NCBI GenBank assembly: GCA_027488735.1
Contig: JAIYBB010000012.1
Span: forward strand, 124,001-188,000
Reading direction: 5' to 3'
Length of the DNA stretch: 64,000 bases
DNA from: Comamonadaceae bacterium
GTDB lineage: Bacteria; Pseudomonadota; Gammaproteobacteria; Burkholderiales; Burkholderiaceae_C
The translations under genes were made by a program, and so were the position numbers. Below the pieces are notes generated by a model. It was not told the DNA's origin, ran no database searches, and was given only the letters and a program-made list of their open reading frames with translations. Positions 54,971 to 62,462 of this stretch are shown in pieces (positions within the stretch are counted from its first letter, which is position 1; each line of letters starts with the position of its first letter).

Positions 54971-55890
54971 TAAACGGTGCCCCTTTGAATTGCAAAGTAC
55001 CCTGGCGCCAAGGCTGCGCTTTCGACACCGTACAGGGTTTGTAAATTGCTTAAAGTTAAATGATGCGTTTTAGGATCGAGTTCGTGCTGCAAAGTGCAGT
55101 CAACTGACCACCTTCTCAATGCGTAGCCAACCAGTGGCGCTCGCATGTCCAGCACAAGCATGCCATCTTTCATTTGATAGTCAGCTTCGATAGCCTCAGG
55201 ATGTTCTACTCCGGGATGCGGTATCAATTCAAGTCGAACCACCCTCGCCCACTGCACATCCGCATCAATTCTTTGATTCAATGGAATATCAATCTCTAAT
55301 GGCTTGGCTTTGACAATGCGTGTGATCGAAAAGTCAGCAAAGCGCTCACGTTCACAGTCGTAGGCACGAAGATGCCAACGCTGCCCAGTGTCTGCCAATG
55401 CCAATGGTGAAAGCGTCTTGGTAGACGCTCCAGATGTCAAAGATAAGTAGTTAACCTTGACTTGCCTACGGCCAGCAATGGCACGAGTCAGGACAGCCAG
55501 TGTCTCTAAGTCTGGCCGTACGAGATCAGAAGCAGCTTCACAGGGCACGGTTCGTTGGATCTTGAGATCCAAGCTGTCTCCATAGCCGTCTCGGAACCAT
55601 GCCAATACTCGATCAGCACTGTGCTCAAAAACTGGGTTGAAACGATCTGTTGGCTCGTAATTTCTTAGAGCAGCGTTGTAAACGAGGTTGTTGGGAGCGA
55701 GACTTTTGTAACTGGATAGGTCTCTAGCTGACGCAGCAGGCTTCACTCCGAAGCGGCGCTCGATGTCAGCACGGGTCAAGTCCCCACAAAAGAAGGCTTT
55801 GACTTCTATATAGAACAACCTCTCTCGTTGGGCTTGTGAGAGTCTGCTCAGCTGTTCAGCGGCTTGTTTACTGACCAAAACTGTCCCCAA
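54970..55890 (-). CDS. BrxR/CapW-like WYL regulator
   Basis: A 306-residue protein with the three-part build of BrxR/CapW. There is an N-terminal winged helix (SQAQRERLFYIEVKAFF, then DIERRFGVKPAASARDL), a WYL domain about residues 130-200 (LSPLALADTGQRWHLRAYD) and a C-terminal WCX domain. These proteins repress defence operons such as BREX and CBASS until a ligand appears. Its stop overlaps the helicase start, so it heads the operon it probably controls. It faces the small repeat-protein gene across 123 bases. Confidence 0.85.
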   Translation of the reverse strand: MGTVLVSKQAAEQLSRLSQAQRERLFYIEVKAFFCGDLTRADIERRFGVKPAASARDLSSYKSLAPNNLVYNAALRNYEPTDRFNPVFEHSADRVLAWFRDGYGDSLDLKIQRTVPCEAASDLVRPDLETLAVLTRAIAGRRQVKVNYLSLTSGASTKTLSPLALADTGQRWHLRAYDCERERFADFSITRIVKAKPLEIDIPLNQRIDADVQWARVVRLELIPHPGVEHPEAIEADYQMKDGMLVLDMRAPLVGYALRRWSVDCTLQHELDPKTHHLTLSNLQTLYGVESAALAPGYFAIQRGTV

Positions 55891-56013
55891 TGTTATTTCT
55901 ATACCACTTTAGCATAAGAATCATCTACAGTTAATCAAAATGATGTACCAATGAACAATTTAAGCTAATATGGAGACCTAGCATAGCGGTATCTGTTGTT
56001 AAAGGAGTCAATC
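55891..56013. promoter_or_regulatory. Divergent control region between WYL regulator and repeat protein
   Basis: This AT-rich 123-base spacer must hold both promoters. The half-sites CTATACCACT (near 55903) and AGCGGTATC (near 55985) are imperfect inverted copies and could be regulator sites. No -10/-35 pair could be fixed with certainty. Confidence 0.4.
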
Positions 56014-56304
56014 ATGTCGTTTTGGCAAATTTTGGGTCGCCTAGCAGTGTCCAGCGAGGGTGAAACCATCCAGCGAGTCAGCGACAACACCAGTGTCAGC
56101 AGCGACGGCACCACCTACACCCGCATGGGATCCACTACGGTGGGATCAGATGGATCCTCATTCACTCAGATTGGCAGCTTCAGCACCGATGGGAGCACTA
56201 GGATGGGCAGCACGGCTACAGGGTTGGGAGCTGTGTTTAACAAGTCTGATGATTGGCCGAACTCCAAAGTCGATAAATTTGGCATCGATGATGACAATTG
56301 GTAA
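56014..56304 (+). CDS. Small Ser/Thr/Gly-repeat protein, copy 2
   Basis: A 96-residue protein nearly identical to copy 1 (32123-32368) through its first 80 residues: MSFWQILGRLAVSSEGETIQ, then the same GSDGSSFTQIGS-type units. It has an extra acidic tail (VDKFGIDDDNW) after the DDW end of copy 1. AAAGGAGT precedes ATG. It is divergent from the BrxR-like gene, whereas copy 1 is cotranscribed with its WYL partner. Pairing with WYL regulators twice argues for a functional link. Confidence 0.72.
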   Translation: MSFWQILGRLAVSSEGETIQRVSDNTSVSSDGTTYTRMGSTTVGSDGSSFTQIGSFSTDGSTRMGSTATGLGAVFNKSDDWPNSKVDKFGIDDDNW

Positions 56305-56361
56305 CTAGTTCGTTGGCTTAGAGTTTAAAAATATTGAATGGCTGATTAGCCATTTCAAACA

Positions 56362-56847
56362 ATGATGAAAAGACTTTCAGTTACAGATGGAGTACAACCA
56401 GAAGATCTGGTTCAAGCTGGCTTAGACCATTACAAGTCCGCAATAGAACTATATGGCTTATCGCCAGTCTATTTTGATTCAGCTGGTTATCTGATGCACA
56501 TGTCAGCTGAGCTGATTTTGAAAGCATGGCTCCAAGAAGTAACTGATTCATTTCCCAAAACTCATCTGCTTGAAGATTTGTATGAGGAGTTATTTAAGTT
56601 AGCAAATGCACCCAAGTTAAATCCTCGGCAAAATGAGACATTAATCATTCTGGATACCTATGAGCAATTGCGGTACCCAAATCGAATTAAACCTGTTGAA
56701 GTTGGAGATGCTGACTTGCAATTCATCGCGGAATTGCATAAGTTTTTTTTGCAAAGTCTTCCAGGTTCATTAATTGACAAAATGGGTGCTGTCAACGATT
56801 TTTCCAAAGGGGGTCGTGTACTAATGAAGAAACGTATTAAAAAATGA
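56362..56847 (+). CDS. HEPN-domain-like protein
   Basis: A 161-residue all-helical protein with features of HEPN domains (PF05168 type). AGYLMHMSAELILKAWLQE is followed by FPKTHLLEDLYEEL and YEQLRYPNRIKP, the latter being the RYP-like end helix. The RNase motif Rx4-6H of active HEPN toxins is not evident. It overlaps the next gene by ATGA. HEPN proteins paired with a second protein are common as toxin-antitoxin or RNA-cutting defence units, but activity here is unproven. Confidence 0.6.
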   Translation: MMKRLSVTDGVQPEDLVQAGLDHYKSAIELYGLSPVYFDSAGYLMHMSAELILKAWLQEVTDSFPKTHLLEDLYEELFKLANAPKLNPRQNETLIILDTYEQLRYPNRIKPVEVGDADLQFIAELHKFFLQSLPGSLIDKMGAVNDFSKGGRVLMKKRIKK

Positions 56848-57734
56848 ATTTCTTTTCTACCGGGGCGACAAACGACTTGGACTATGAGTCATTAAATTAC
56901 CCAATCAATGAAGATAGCCAACGATGCAGAGATTTTGTTGAATATTTATGGCGAGATTACTCAGAATTTGCTGATAAAAATTTTCTATCCGATGCGAAAA
57001 ATCATTTCCATCAAAGGTTTTGGGAAATGTATCTTTCAGTCACTTTCATAAGAAGAGGTTACAAAGTCATCAAGACACCAAATGAGTCTCCTGATGTATG
57101 CATTCAAATGAATGAAAACAAGCTTTGGATTGAAGCAGTTGCGCCTGGACCCGGAACTGGACTAGACCAAATTCCGATACCTGAATTCGGAAAAGCAAAC
57201 TGGGTACCAACGGACCAAATTGCGCTACGGTATTTGCATGTTCTTAATGCAAAATTTGACAACTACCAAAAGTATGTGAAAAAAGAAATTGTCGCTTCTA
57301 GTGACGTCTTTGTAATTGCGATTAACTGCAATAAAGTACCGCACGCGTATTTCGGGTCAACCTTACCCTATCACGTCCAAGCACTTTTGCCTATCGGTCC
57401 ACCTAATGTGATTATTAATACTGCAACCGATTCAATTGTTGAAACAGGTTATTCATTTAAAGACTCTGTAGTAAAAAATTCTGGATCAAAAGTTGAAAAA
57501 AAAGCTTTTACAGATCATAAATATTCAGGCATTTCGGCAGTCATGAATGCAATTCATGAAGTAGCAGGCTACACATTTAACAAAGAAGATTTTGGTGTTG
57601 ATTTTGATTTTCTTCACAATCCGCTATCTTTAAATCCTTTAGGTACAGATACGTTTCCATGGGCTCAAAATAGATATGTAATAGACGATCAATTATTTAA
57701 ATCTCGACCAGATAATAAGGATCAATACTCATAG
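56844..57734 (+). CDS. Nuclease-fold-like partner of the HEPN protein
   Basis: I recognise no named family. The 296-residue protein has a central segment reading FHQRFWEMYLSVTFIRRGYK, then SPDVCIQ and KLWIEAVAPG, which follows the strand order of PD-(D/E)xK nucleases. The usual lysine is replaced (IEAVA), so it may be inactive or a variant. Gene overlap with the HEPN gene shows joint expression. The DNA is AT-rich compared with the chromosome, a sign of transfer. Confidence 0.5.
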   Translation: MNFFSTGATNDLDYESLNYPINEDSQRCRDFVEYLWRDYSEFADKNFLSDAKNHFHQRFWEMYLSVTFIRRGYKVIKTPNESPDVCIQMNENKLWIEAVAPGPGTGLDQIPIPEFGKANWVPTDQIALRYLHVLNAKFDNYQKYVKKEIVASSDVFVIAINCNKVPHAYFGSTLPYHVQALLPIGPPNVIINTATDSIVETGYSFKDSVVKNSGSKVEKKAFTDHKYSGISAVMNAIHEVAGYTFNKEDFGVDFDFLHNPLSLNPLGTDTFPWAQNRYVIDDQLFKSRPDNKDQYS

Positions 57735-57742
57735 CATCAGAC

Positions 57743-58486
57743 TTATGAACATTTTGGAAATACACCCTTACAGGCGTTGTCAACCAGCCTACGCCCCTTC
57801 CTCAAATAACTGCTGACAGTCTGACCCATCGCTTTGTGCTTGTCTGCAATATCAATTGGAAAGTCTCCAAATTTAGGCATAGCCTGCGGATTGAGTCGTA
57901 GTTGCTCGCCAATTTGCCACAGCTTGGTTCTGGGCGCATTACGGATGATTTGATCATGGATTTCCATGATGCTCAAGATCTGCGAAATAGCATCGTACGT
58001 GATTCGACTACGAAAAATTGGCCATGACAAAGGGGCCTCAGACAGCAGCCCTTCCCTAGCGTTCAAAAGACAAATCTGGTCAAGCCAAAAACCAAACTCT
58101 TTACCAGCCAACTGGCTTGATACATCTTGGAAGGCATCTACGGTAATTTCAAACGCATCAATATTCTTGCGCTTTACAAACAGCGTGACCTGCAAAGTTG
58201 TGATGCTCTCGCTGAAGAATTCATGACCCTTAGTCATCCACCAGTCCTGAAAAGTCATGTCCTCGACTGAACCAAACATGCAATACGTCGTGTACGCGCT
58301 TTTGGAAGTAAATATCCCAGTGCGGCAACTTTGAGTGAACTCCTTAGAACACTTCAAACATCGCCACCAAAGCTCTAGATATGTACCGTAAATAAATGGC
58401 TCAGTGATTTCTGACCTTAGTCGCCCAGAAGCGATAAAAGGGATCAAGTTTTTTTGCCTACACGATTCCAGCCTTTGAACTTTCAT
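57743..58486 (-). CDS. Unrecognised protein of the integrase-side module
   Basis: A 247-residue protein. I place the start at ATG 58486 because the long upstream extension is antisense to the next gene. A CxxC pair (LKCSKEF preceded by WWRC, and later YCMFG) near residues 35-75 may form a zinc site, and the C-terminal 120 residues are helical (QILSIMEIHDQIIRNAPRTK, then QIGEQLRLNP). It is divergent from the 58602 gene across 115 bases. Its product may be a DNA-binding regulator; this is a guess. Confidence 0.5.
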   Translation of the reverse strand: MKVQRLESCRQKNLIPFIASGRLRSEITEPFIYGTYLELWWRCLKCSKEFTQSCRTGIFTSKSAYTTYCMFGSVEDMTFQDWWMTKGHEFFSESITTLQVTLFVKRKNIDAFEITVDAFQDVSSQLAGKEFGFWLDQICLLNAREGLLSEAPLSWPIFRSRITYDAISQILSIMEIHDQIIRNAPRTKLWQIGEQLRLNPQAMPKFGDFPIDIADKHKAMGQTVSSYLRKGRRLVDNACKGVFPKCS

Positions 58487-58601
58487 TTTTTCGTGCCCCT
58501 TCGAAAAAGTGAAAAAACTCCGCCACCAGAAAACTAACCTTTGCTTGTCGTGTCGATCCTGGCCGACGGTCCGAAAAGTTATTTTTTTAACAGGAGTTTT
58601 T

Positions 58602-59648
58602 ATGAACCAAGAATCAGCCCAAACAAGCCCCCCTGGGTTTAATGGGGTATCTCCCAGCCCTGCCCCAGCTGCCGCCCCCGTAGACGAGTTGGCTTTTGGC
58701 CTGCTCATTAACCGGGCTTTAGGGGGTTCTGACAGCCGCCGCCCCAGTGACAAGAGCGCCAATGAAGTTCAAGTGGACATGGTTTTGGGACAAGCCCAGA
58801 ACCTAGCCAAGATGAACGACCAGTATGTGGAAACTTATGTTGTCAGGGGTACCAAGGAGCTTTATGCCCTCTTGGGAGCCATTTACAGCTACGCCTTACA
58901 GATCAACGAGTCACCCCTTCGTGACCACATCCTGCAACGCATGCGTGAGCGGATGGAGGCAGAGCACGAGATCAAGACTCAGATCAACACCCCTTGGATT
59001 ACGACGGTCCTGCGTTTCATCCTTCCAATGGATCGCCAAACCGCCTATTCGTATTCCAAAGTATTACAAGTTGCGCATGACGAAAACCTGACCGCCCAAG
59101 AACTACCTAACTACATCAAGGAGCGTGGTGGCATCGGAAAGATCACGGCAACCAAGGAAGAAGAGGAGTCGAACAAAAGCATCAAAGAGCACAAGGAAGC
59201 CAAAACTCAGATGCTCAAGAAGATTTTGCAAGCCAACGCCAAATCGGCCCAAACCATCGTGCAGGTTGATGATCAATTCGTATTGAACACCGTGGCTGAA
59301 GGCAAAAAAGAAGGCATGTTCGAGTTTGCTGTCTGCGTGAACCCCGGCGGCAATGAACGGCGAGTAGTCAGATTTTTCAAAGTAAACCAAGCCACTGAAT
59401 CCCAGCTGTTGAACTTGATATCAGAAGCCAGCATGCCAGATGACTTAGAAGCCATGCAAGAAAAGCTGGACGTACTGCGCGAAAAACTTGGCATTACTTC
59501 TGGCTGGGGCATGAAGCCGGGCGACAAGGGCTATCAACCTGGCGGCTTACCTGCAATCAATGGCGCTGTTCAACCTGAGGCAATGCTCAATGCACCTACC
59601 GAAGTCAATCATGTCGTCGCGGGTGTCGCTGTTCAAGCACCCTTCTAA
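58602..59648 (+). CDS. Unrecognised island protein, helical core
   Basis: A 348-residue protein with a Pro/Ala-rich N-terminal tail, a helical middle (ELYALLGAIYSYALQINESP, then LRDHILQRMRERMEAEHEIK) and a Lys/Glu-rich coiled coil about residues 190-215. The C-terminus is Gly/Pro-rich. AGGAG stands before ATG. It may bind DNA or act as a partition or structural factor of the element, but no family is recognised. The next gene on the strand follows after a hairpin. Confidence 0.55.
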   Translation: MNQESAQTSPPGFNGVSPSPAPAAAPVDELAFGLLINRALGGSDSRRPSDKSANEVQVDMVLGQAQNLAKMNDQYVETYVVRGTKELYALLGAIYSYALQINESPLRDHILQRMRERMEAEHEIKTQINTPWITTVLRFILPMDRQTAYSYSKVLQVAHDENLTAQELPNYIKERGGIGKITATKEEEESNKSIKEHKEAKTQMLKKILQANAKSAQTIVQVDDQFVLNTVAEGKKEGMFEFAVCVNPGGNERRVVRFFKVNQATESQLLNLISEASMPDDLEAMQEKLDVLREKLGITSGWGMKPGDKGYQPGGLPAINGAVQPEAMLNAPTEVNHVVAGVAVQAPF

Positions 59649-59654
59649 GTGCCA

Positions 59655-59677
59655 GATCCCCGATTTCTTCGGGGATC
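59655..59677 (+). terminator. Hairpin between two module genes
   Basis: A perfect 9-bp stem GATCCCCGA-tttct-TCGGGGATC begins 6 bases after the upstream stop. There is no T-run, so it is more likely a partial terminator or an RNA-end stabiliser within the operon than a strong terminator. Confidence 0.5.
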
Positions 59678-59702
59678 AATCCACCATAAGAGGAGAAAAG
59701 CA

Positions 59703-60350
59703 ATGAGTGAATTTTTAGGGCCTCACGGCAAAGCGACCATCATTTTGATGCGATCGCATTTTGATAGCGAACTTCCAAAATTGAAAGACTTAAAGAAGTT
59801 GTTGCACATCCCTGATGGCAAGTACTACAAAAGCGGAGGAAGGCACAGCTACGACATCAACAAGCTGGAACGAGTATTGGTGATTCTTAGTGAAATTCGA
59901 GGTCAAGAAAGAGATTGGCAAAGGACCAGCAGCTCGGACTATTTGGTCACAGTTGCAGAGGTTCACTCCAATCTTTTCATGACCCTGAAGTACACAGCTC
60001 AAGTAATTGACGGCTTCAATCTAACCAACGCGGCTCTAGCCTCATTGGACAAATTGATAACGAATTACGCGAATATCTGCTCAATGCGAAGTGACATCAC
60101 ACATATGTGGGATGTTCTTCAACGCAACAGCACTCGAGCTACAGAAAAAGGCTTTGACGATTCAACCATCCTGAATCCTGATGTGCCCTCGCTTCAAAAA
60201 ATACTAGCTGGATATGGCGATGCCGAATACGCAAAGGTAATTCAAGATATTCAGGATTGGTATGAAACACATCGATGGAAAGTTAAATCCTCATCAAAAG
60301 CCAAATCCACAAATGAAGATGACGAAACAGAGCCCGCAGAAGCGGCTTAA
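59703..60350 (+). CDS. Unrecognised island protein
   Basis: A 215-residue protein starting MSEFLGPHGKATIILMRSHF with GAGG upstream. It is mainly helical (NKLERVLVILSEIRGQERDW; then DKLITNYANICSMRSD) and ends in a Lys/Ser then acidic tail. It follows the 58602 gene on the same strand and precedes the integrase gene. Together the three plus the divergent 58486 gene form a module at the right end of the island. Function unknown. Confidence 0.5.
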   Translation: MSEFLGPHGKATIILMRSHFDSELPKLKDLKKLLHIPDGKYYKSGGRHSYDINKLERVLVILSEIRGQERDWQRTSSSDYLVTVAEVHSNLFMTLKYTAQVIDGFNLTNAALASLDKLITNYANICSMRSDITHMWDVLQRNSTRATEKGFDDSTILNPDVPSLQKILAGYGDAEYAKVIQDIQDWYETHRWKVKSSSKAKSTNEDDETEPAEAA

Positions 60351-60356
60351 GCACCA

Positions 60357-60390
60357 CCCTGCAAACAATCATCTGTGCGTTTGCAGGGTT
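60357..60390 (+). terminator. Terminator-like hairpin before the integrase gene
   Basis: CCCTGCAAAC and GTTTGCAGGG form a perfect 10-bp stem around a 12-base loop, 6 bases after the upstream stop; only a short TT tract follows. It probably separates the module transcript from the integrase. Confidence 0.55.
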
Positions 60391-60488
60391 TGCGTTCCGA
60401 TCGTCTAAAAGCCACAGGCCCAGCCATTTCCGGTTGACTGCCCTACTTTTCAGAAAACACACTATGTAAAACATTGCGAGCACAAGCC

Positions 60489-61841
60489 ATGGTCCGAGCA
60501 TTTGAACCCGATTCCCAAAACCGTCACAGATCTGTTCCCCTACAGGACACCATCACACGGATCCCTGGCTACCCTCGCAAGCTTGTGATTTTCAAAATCC
60601 CAGCATCCAGTTATTGGTGGGTTCGCTACTACGCCGACAGCCACATCTACAAACGCACAACCAAGACAGAAAACAAGCGAGATGCACTAGAAGCAGCCAA
60701 ACGTTTTTACGACGACATCAACCTGCGTATGCACGGCGTCACAGTATTTGAAGGTTTGCCGATAGATACCAACGCTGCCGAGGTCATACCGTTTAGAAAA
60801 GTCACCAACTTGCTCATGGAATTTGAAAGAGCCAAAGTTGAGCGCAAGCAGTTGGCAAAGCTCACCTATCAAAACATAGAGCTGCGAATGGACAAGCACA
60901 TCCTGCCCTTCTTCGGACACATGGACATTTTGAGCATCAACTACAAGGTTCTAGATGAGTTTCTACAGATGCTGTCAAAGCTTGAGCCTAAGTTGAGCAT
61001 TTCAACGATCAGCAACTACATGGGCCTAGTGCGCAAGGTATTGCAACACGCAGCGAGATACAGCTATGTCAAGCATATTCCTGAGTTTCCAAGAGTTGGC
61101 GTTGAGGACAGGCCGCGTGGCTGGTTCAACGTCGGCGAATACAAAGAGATCACAAAGATCAGCAAGAAATTCGCAGGCAAGCGCATTGAGTGGCGATATC
61201 ACGGTGAGAAGGAAGAAAGCACCTACTTCTGTGAAGTAGGAGGCAAACTTGGTCCAAACGATCGTTTGATCAAGCGATATCAGATGACCAAAGATTTATC
61301 AGACCTGATCGTATTCATGGTAAACAGCTACATCCGTCCAACAGACATTCGCAACATGCAGCACAAGCACGTTGAAGTTATCAAACGCGAGTGGACGTAT
61401 TTGCGGCTCACTCTGCCACCAAGCAAGGGGCACAGTTTTCCAATCACCACAATGCCGTGGGCGGTCAAAGTCTATGAACGTATCTGCCGCAGACAGGAAG
61501 TCGAGTTGGGCAGACCCGTTGAACCTACTGACTATGTGTTTATGACGCAGGCCAAGTCCCGAGACAACGCTATCAAATCACTTGCTAAGCAGTTTGACAT
61601 CGTGCTTGATGCCACACGTTTAAAAGTCAGTAACGTGGGTGAGCCCCGAAGCCTCTACAGCCTGCGCCACAGCAGCATCATGTTTAGATTGATGTTCGGC
61701 AGAACAGTGGATACGCTGACGCTCGCGAGAAACGCACGAACCAGTCCTGAAATGATTGATCGTTTCTACGCTGCTCCACTTCAAGGCGAAATGAATATTG
61801 GCGAGCTGCAAAGCAAGCGTAGACCGCGTCCTTGGGAATAG
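60489..61841 (+). CDS. int: Tyrosine-type site-specific integrase of island B
   Basis: A 450-residue phage-type integrase. Residues 30-80 form an arm-binding-like domain (YWWVRYYADSHIYKRTTKTE), about 100-190 the core-binding domain and the rest the catalytic domain. The catalytic Arg is in SYIRPTDIRNMQ, Lys in PPSKGHSF, box II in YSLRHSS and the Tyr in EMIDRFYAAP. It ends 284 bases before the island tRNA and about 620 bases before the attR core, the usual place for the integrase of a tRNA-targeting element. ATG 60489 is chosen; TTG 60474 is possible. Confidence 0.87.
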   Translation: MVRAFEPDSQNRHRSVPLQDTITRIPGYPRKLVIFKIPASSYWWVRYYADSHIYKRTTKTENKRDALEAAKRFYDDINLRMHGVTVFEGLPIDTNAAEVIPFRKVTNLLMEFERAKVERKQLAKLTYQNIELRMDKHILPFFGHMDILSINYKVLDEFLQMLSKLEPKLSISTISNYMGLVRKVLQHAARYSYVKHIPEFPRVGVEDRPRGWFNVGEYKEITKISKKFAGKRIEWRYHGEKEESTYFCEVGGKLGPNDRLIKRYQMTKDLSDLIVFMVNSYIRPTDIRNMQHKHVEVIKREWTYLRLTLPPSKGHSFPITTMPWAVKVYERICRRQEVELGRPVEPTDYVFMTQAKSRDNAIKSLAKQFDIVLDATRLKVSNVGEPRSLYSLRHSSIMFRLMFGRTVDTLTLARNARTSPEMIDRFYAAPLQGEMNIGELQSKRRPRPWE

Positions 61842-61854
61842 CACTTAGGGTGGT

Positions 61855-62043
61855 GGGTACCGAGTAAAAATCACCACCCAGATTTGAAAAGTACTTCACC
61901 TAAATTTTCCGCAGCCCAATTTTTTACGGACGCACAACCCAATCGGGCAATGCGTGCGGGCATCAAAAAAGCCCTACAGCGCACTTTTACGCATGTGGGC
62001 TGGGCTGAGTAGCTGGGCAGCGGATTAATTGCTTGTAGGGCTA
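61855..62043. repeat. Duplicated non-coding element, copy 2
   Basis: This is a direct repeat of 42104-42340, shorter by about 48 bases in the middle. It starts 14 bases after the integrase stop. The 73-base end element is closed by AGCCCTACA (61970-61978) and TGTAGGGCT (62034-62042), exactly the same span as in copy 1, with a different interior. On the minus strand the closing stem is followed by six T. Confidence 0.7.
61871..61963 (-). CDS. Candidate micro-ORF in repeat copy 2 (30 codons)
   Basis: The minus strand encodes a 30-residue peptide ending VKNWAAENLGEVLFKSGW, related to the 31-residue peptide of copy 1 and stopping at the same repeat position. AGGG lies 8 bases before its ATG, at the foot of the stem element, so it could be translated from a transcript crossing the stem. 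Evidence is comparison of the two copies only. Confidence 0.32.
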   Translation of the reverse strand: MPARIARLGCASVKNWAAENLGEVLFKSGW

Positions 62044-62087
62044 AAAAATTTATACGTTTTTTCAAGCGAGTTGCTAGCGCTTAGAAC

Positions 62088-62120
62088 AAAAAAAAGCACT
62101 GAGTTCATCAGTGCTTTTTT
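62088..62120. terminator. Bidirectional terminator between integrase and tRNA
   Basis: AGCACTGA-gttca-TCAGTGCT is flanked by A-runs on the left and T-runs on the right, so it works in both directions. It ends the integrase transcript and, on the minus strand, the tRNA transcript that ends five bases away. Confidence 0.85.
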
Positions 62121-62124
62121 GATC

Positions 62125-62199
62125 TGGTGGGTCGTAGTGGGATCGAACCACTGGCTTCCACCGTGTGAAGGTGGCACTCTACCGCTGAGTTAACGACCC
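62125..62199 (-). tRNA. tRNA-Val(CAC), intact and carried by island B
   Basis: A complete 75-base tRNA including CCA. The acceptor stem is GGGTCGT/ACGACCC, the D-stem ACTC/GAGT, the anticodon stem CCACC/GGTGG with loop TTCACAC (anticodon CAC, decoding GUG), the T-arm AGTGG-TTCGATC-CCACT, and the discriminator is A. All stems pair. The body differs from the interrupted host tRNA-Val (acceptor GCGTGGT), so it is a foreign isoacceptor, not a duplicate. It shares only the anticodon-loop core with the host gene. Confidence 0.93.
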
Positions 62200-62462
62200 A
62201 GATTCTTAACTGCTTGCTACTTTGACGCACCAAGCTTTTTGCTCTGCTACTTCAGTGACTTAACTATCACCGCCACATTCAAAACTACCTACTTTTTTGT
62301 ACCCAAAATCTAAGAAAAGACTTAAAAAAATCTATGACGAGTAGTATAGTCGGACTTTACTACTTTTTTCTTCTTAAATCACTTTAACTTTACGTTGCAA
62401 GTGCTTGAATTTAAAAAGAAATTTCTCAATTTTTTTGACACAAAAAACTCGGCAATTAAGCA
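62200..62462. other. Non-coding right end of island B
   Basis: No gene is seen in this AT-rich stretch. It should contain the tRNA promoter (a weak TTGGTG...TTAAGA pair lies just upstream of the tRNA on the minus strand). It also holds one arm-type repeat at 62341 and two CTAC-ACTTTTTT tracts that may be further recombinase sites. Confidence 0.5.
62341..62350. repeat. GTAGTATAGT, putative integrase arm site (right)
   Basis: An exact third copy of the 10-bp sequence that is tandemly repeated inside the left end (32565-32585). It lies 113-122 bases inside the attR core. Confidence 0.45.

Noticed and set aside
58487..58762. N-terminal extension of the 57743-58486 gene
   Set aside because: It is antisense to the start of the 58602 gene, and the ribosome-site-like AGGGG lies before ATG 58486.
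61684..61899. Minus-strand frame over the integrase end
   Set aside because: It is a shadow of the integrase and of the repeat; it has no start site or protein pattern.
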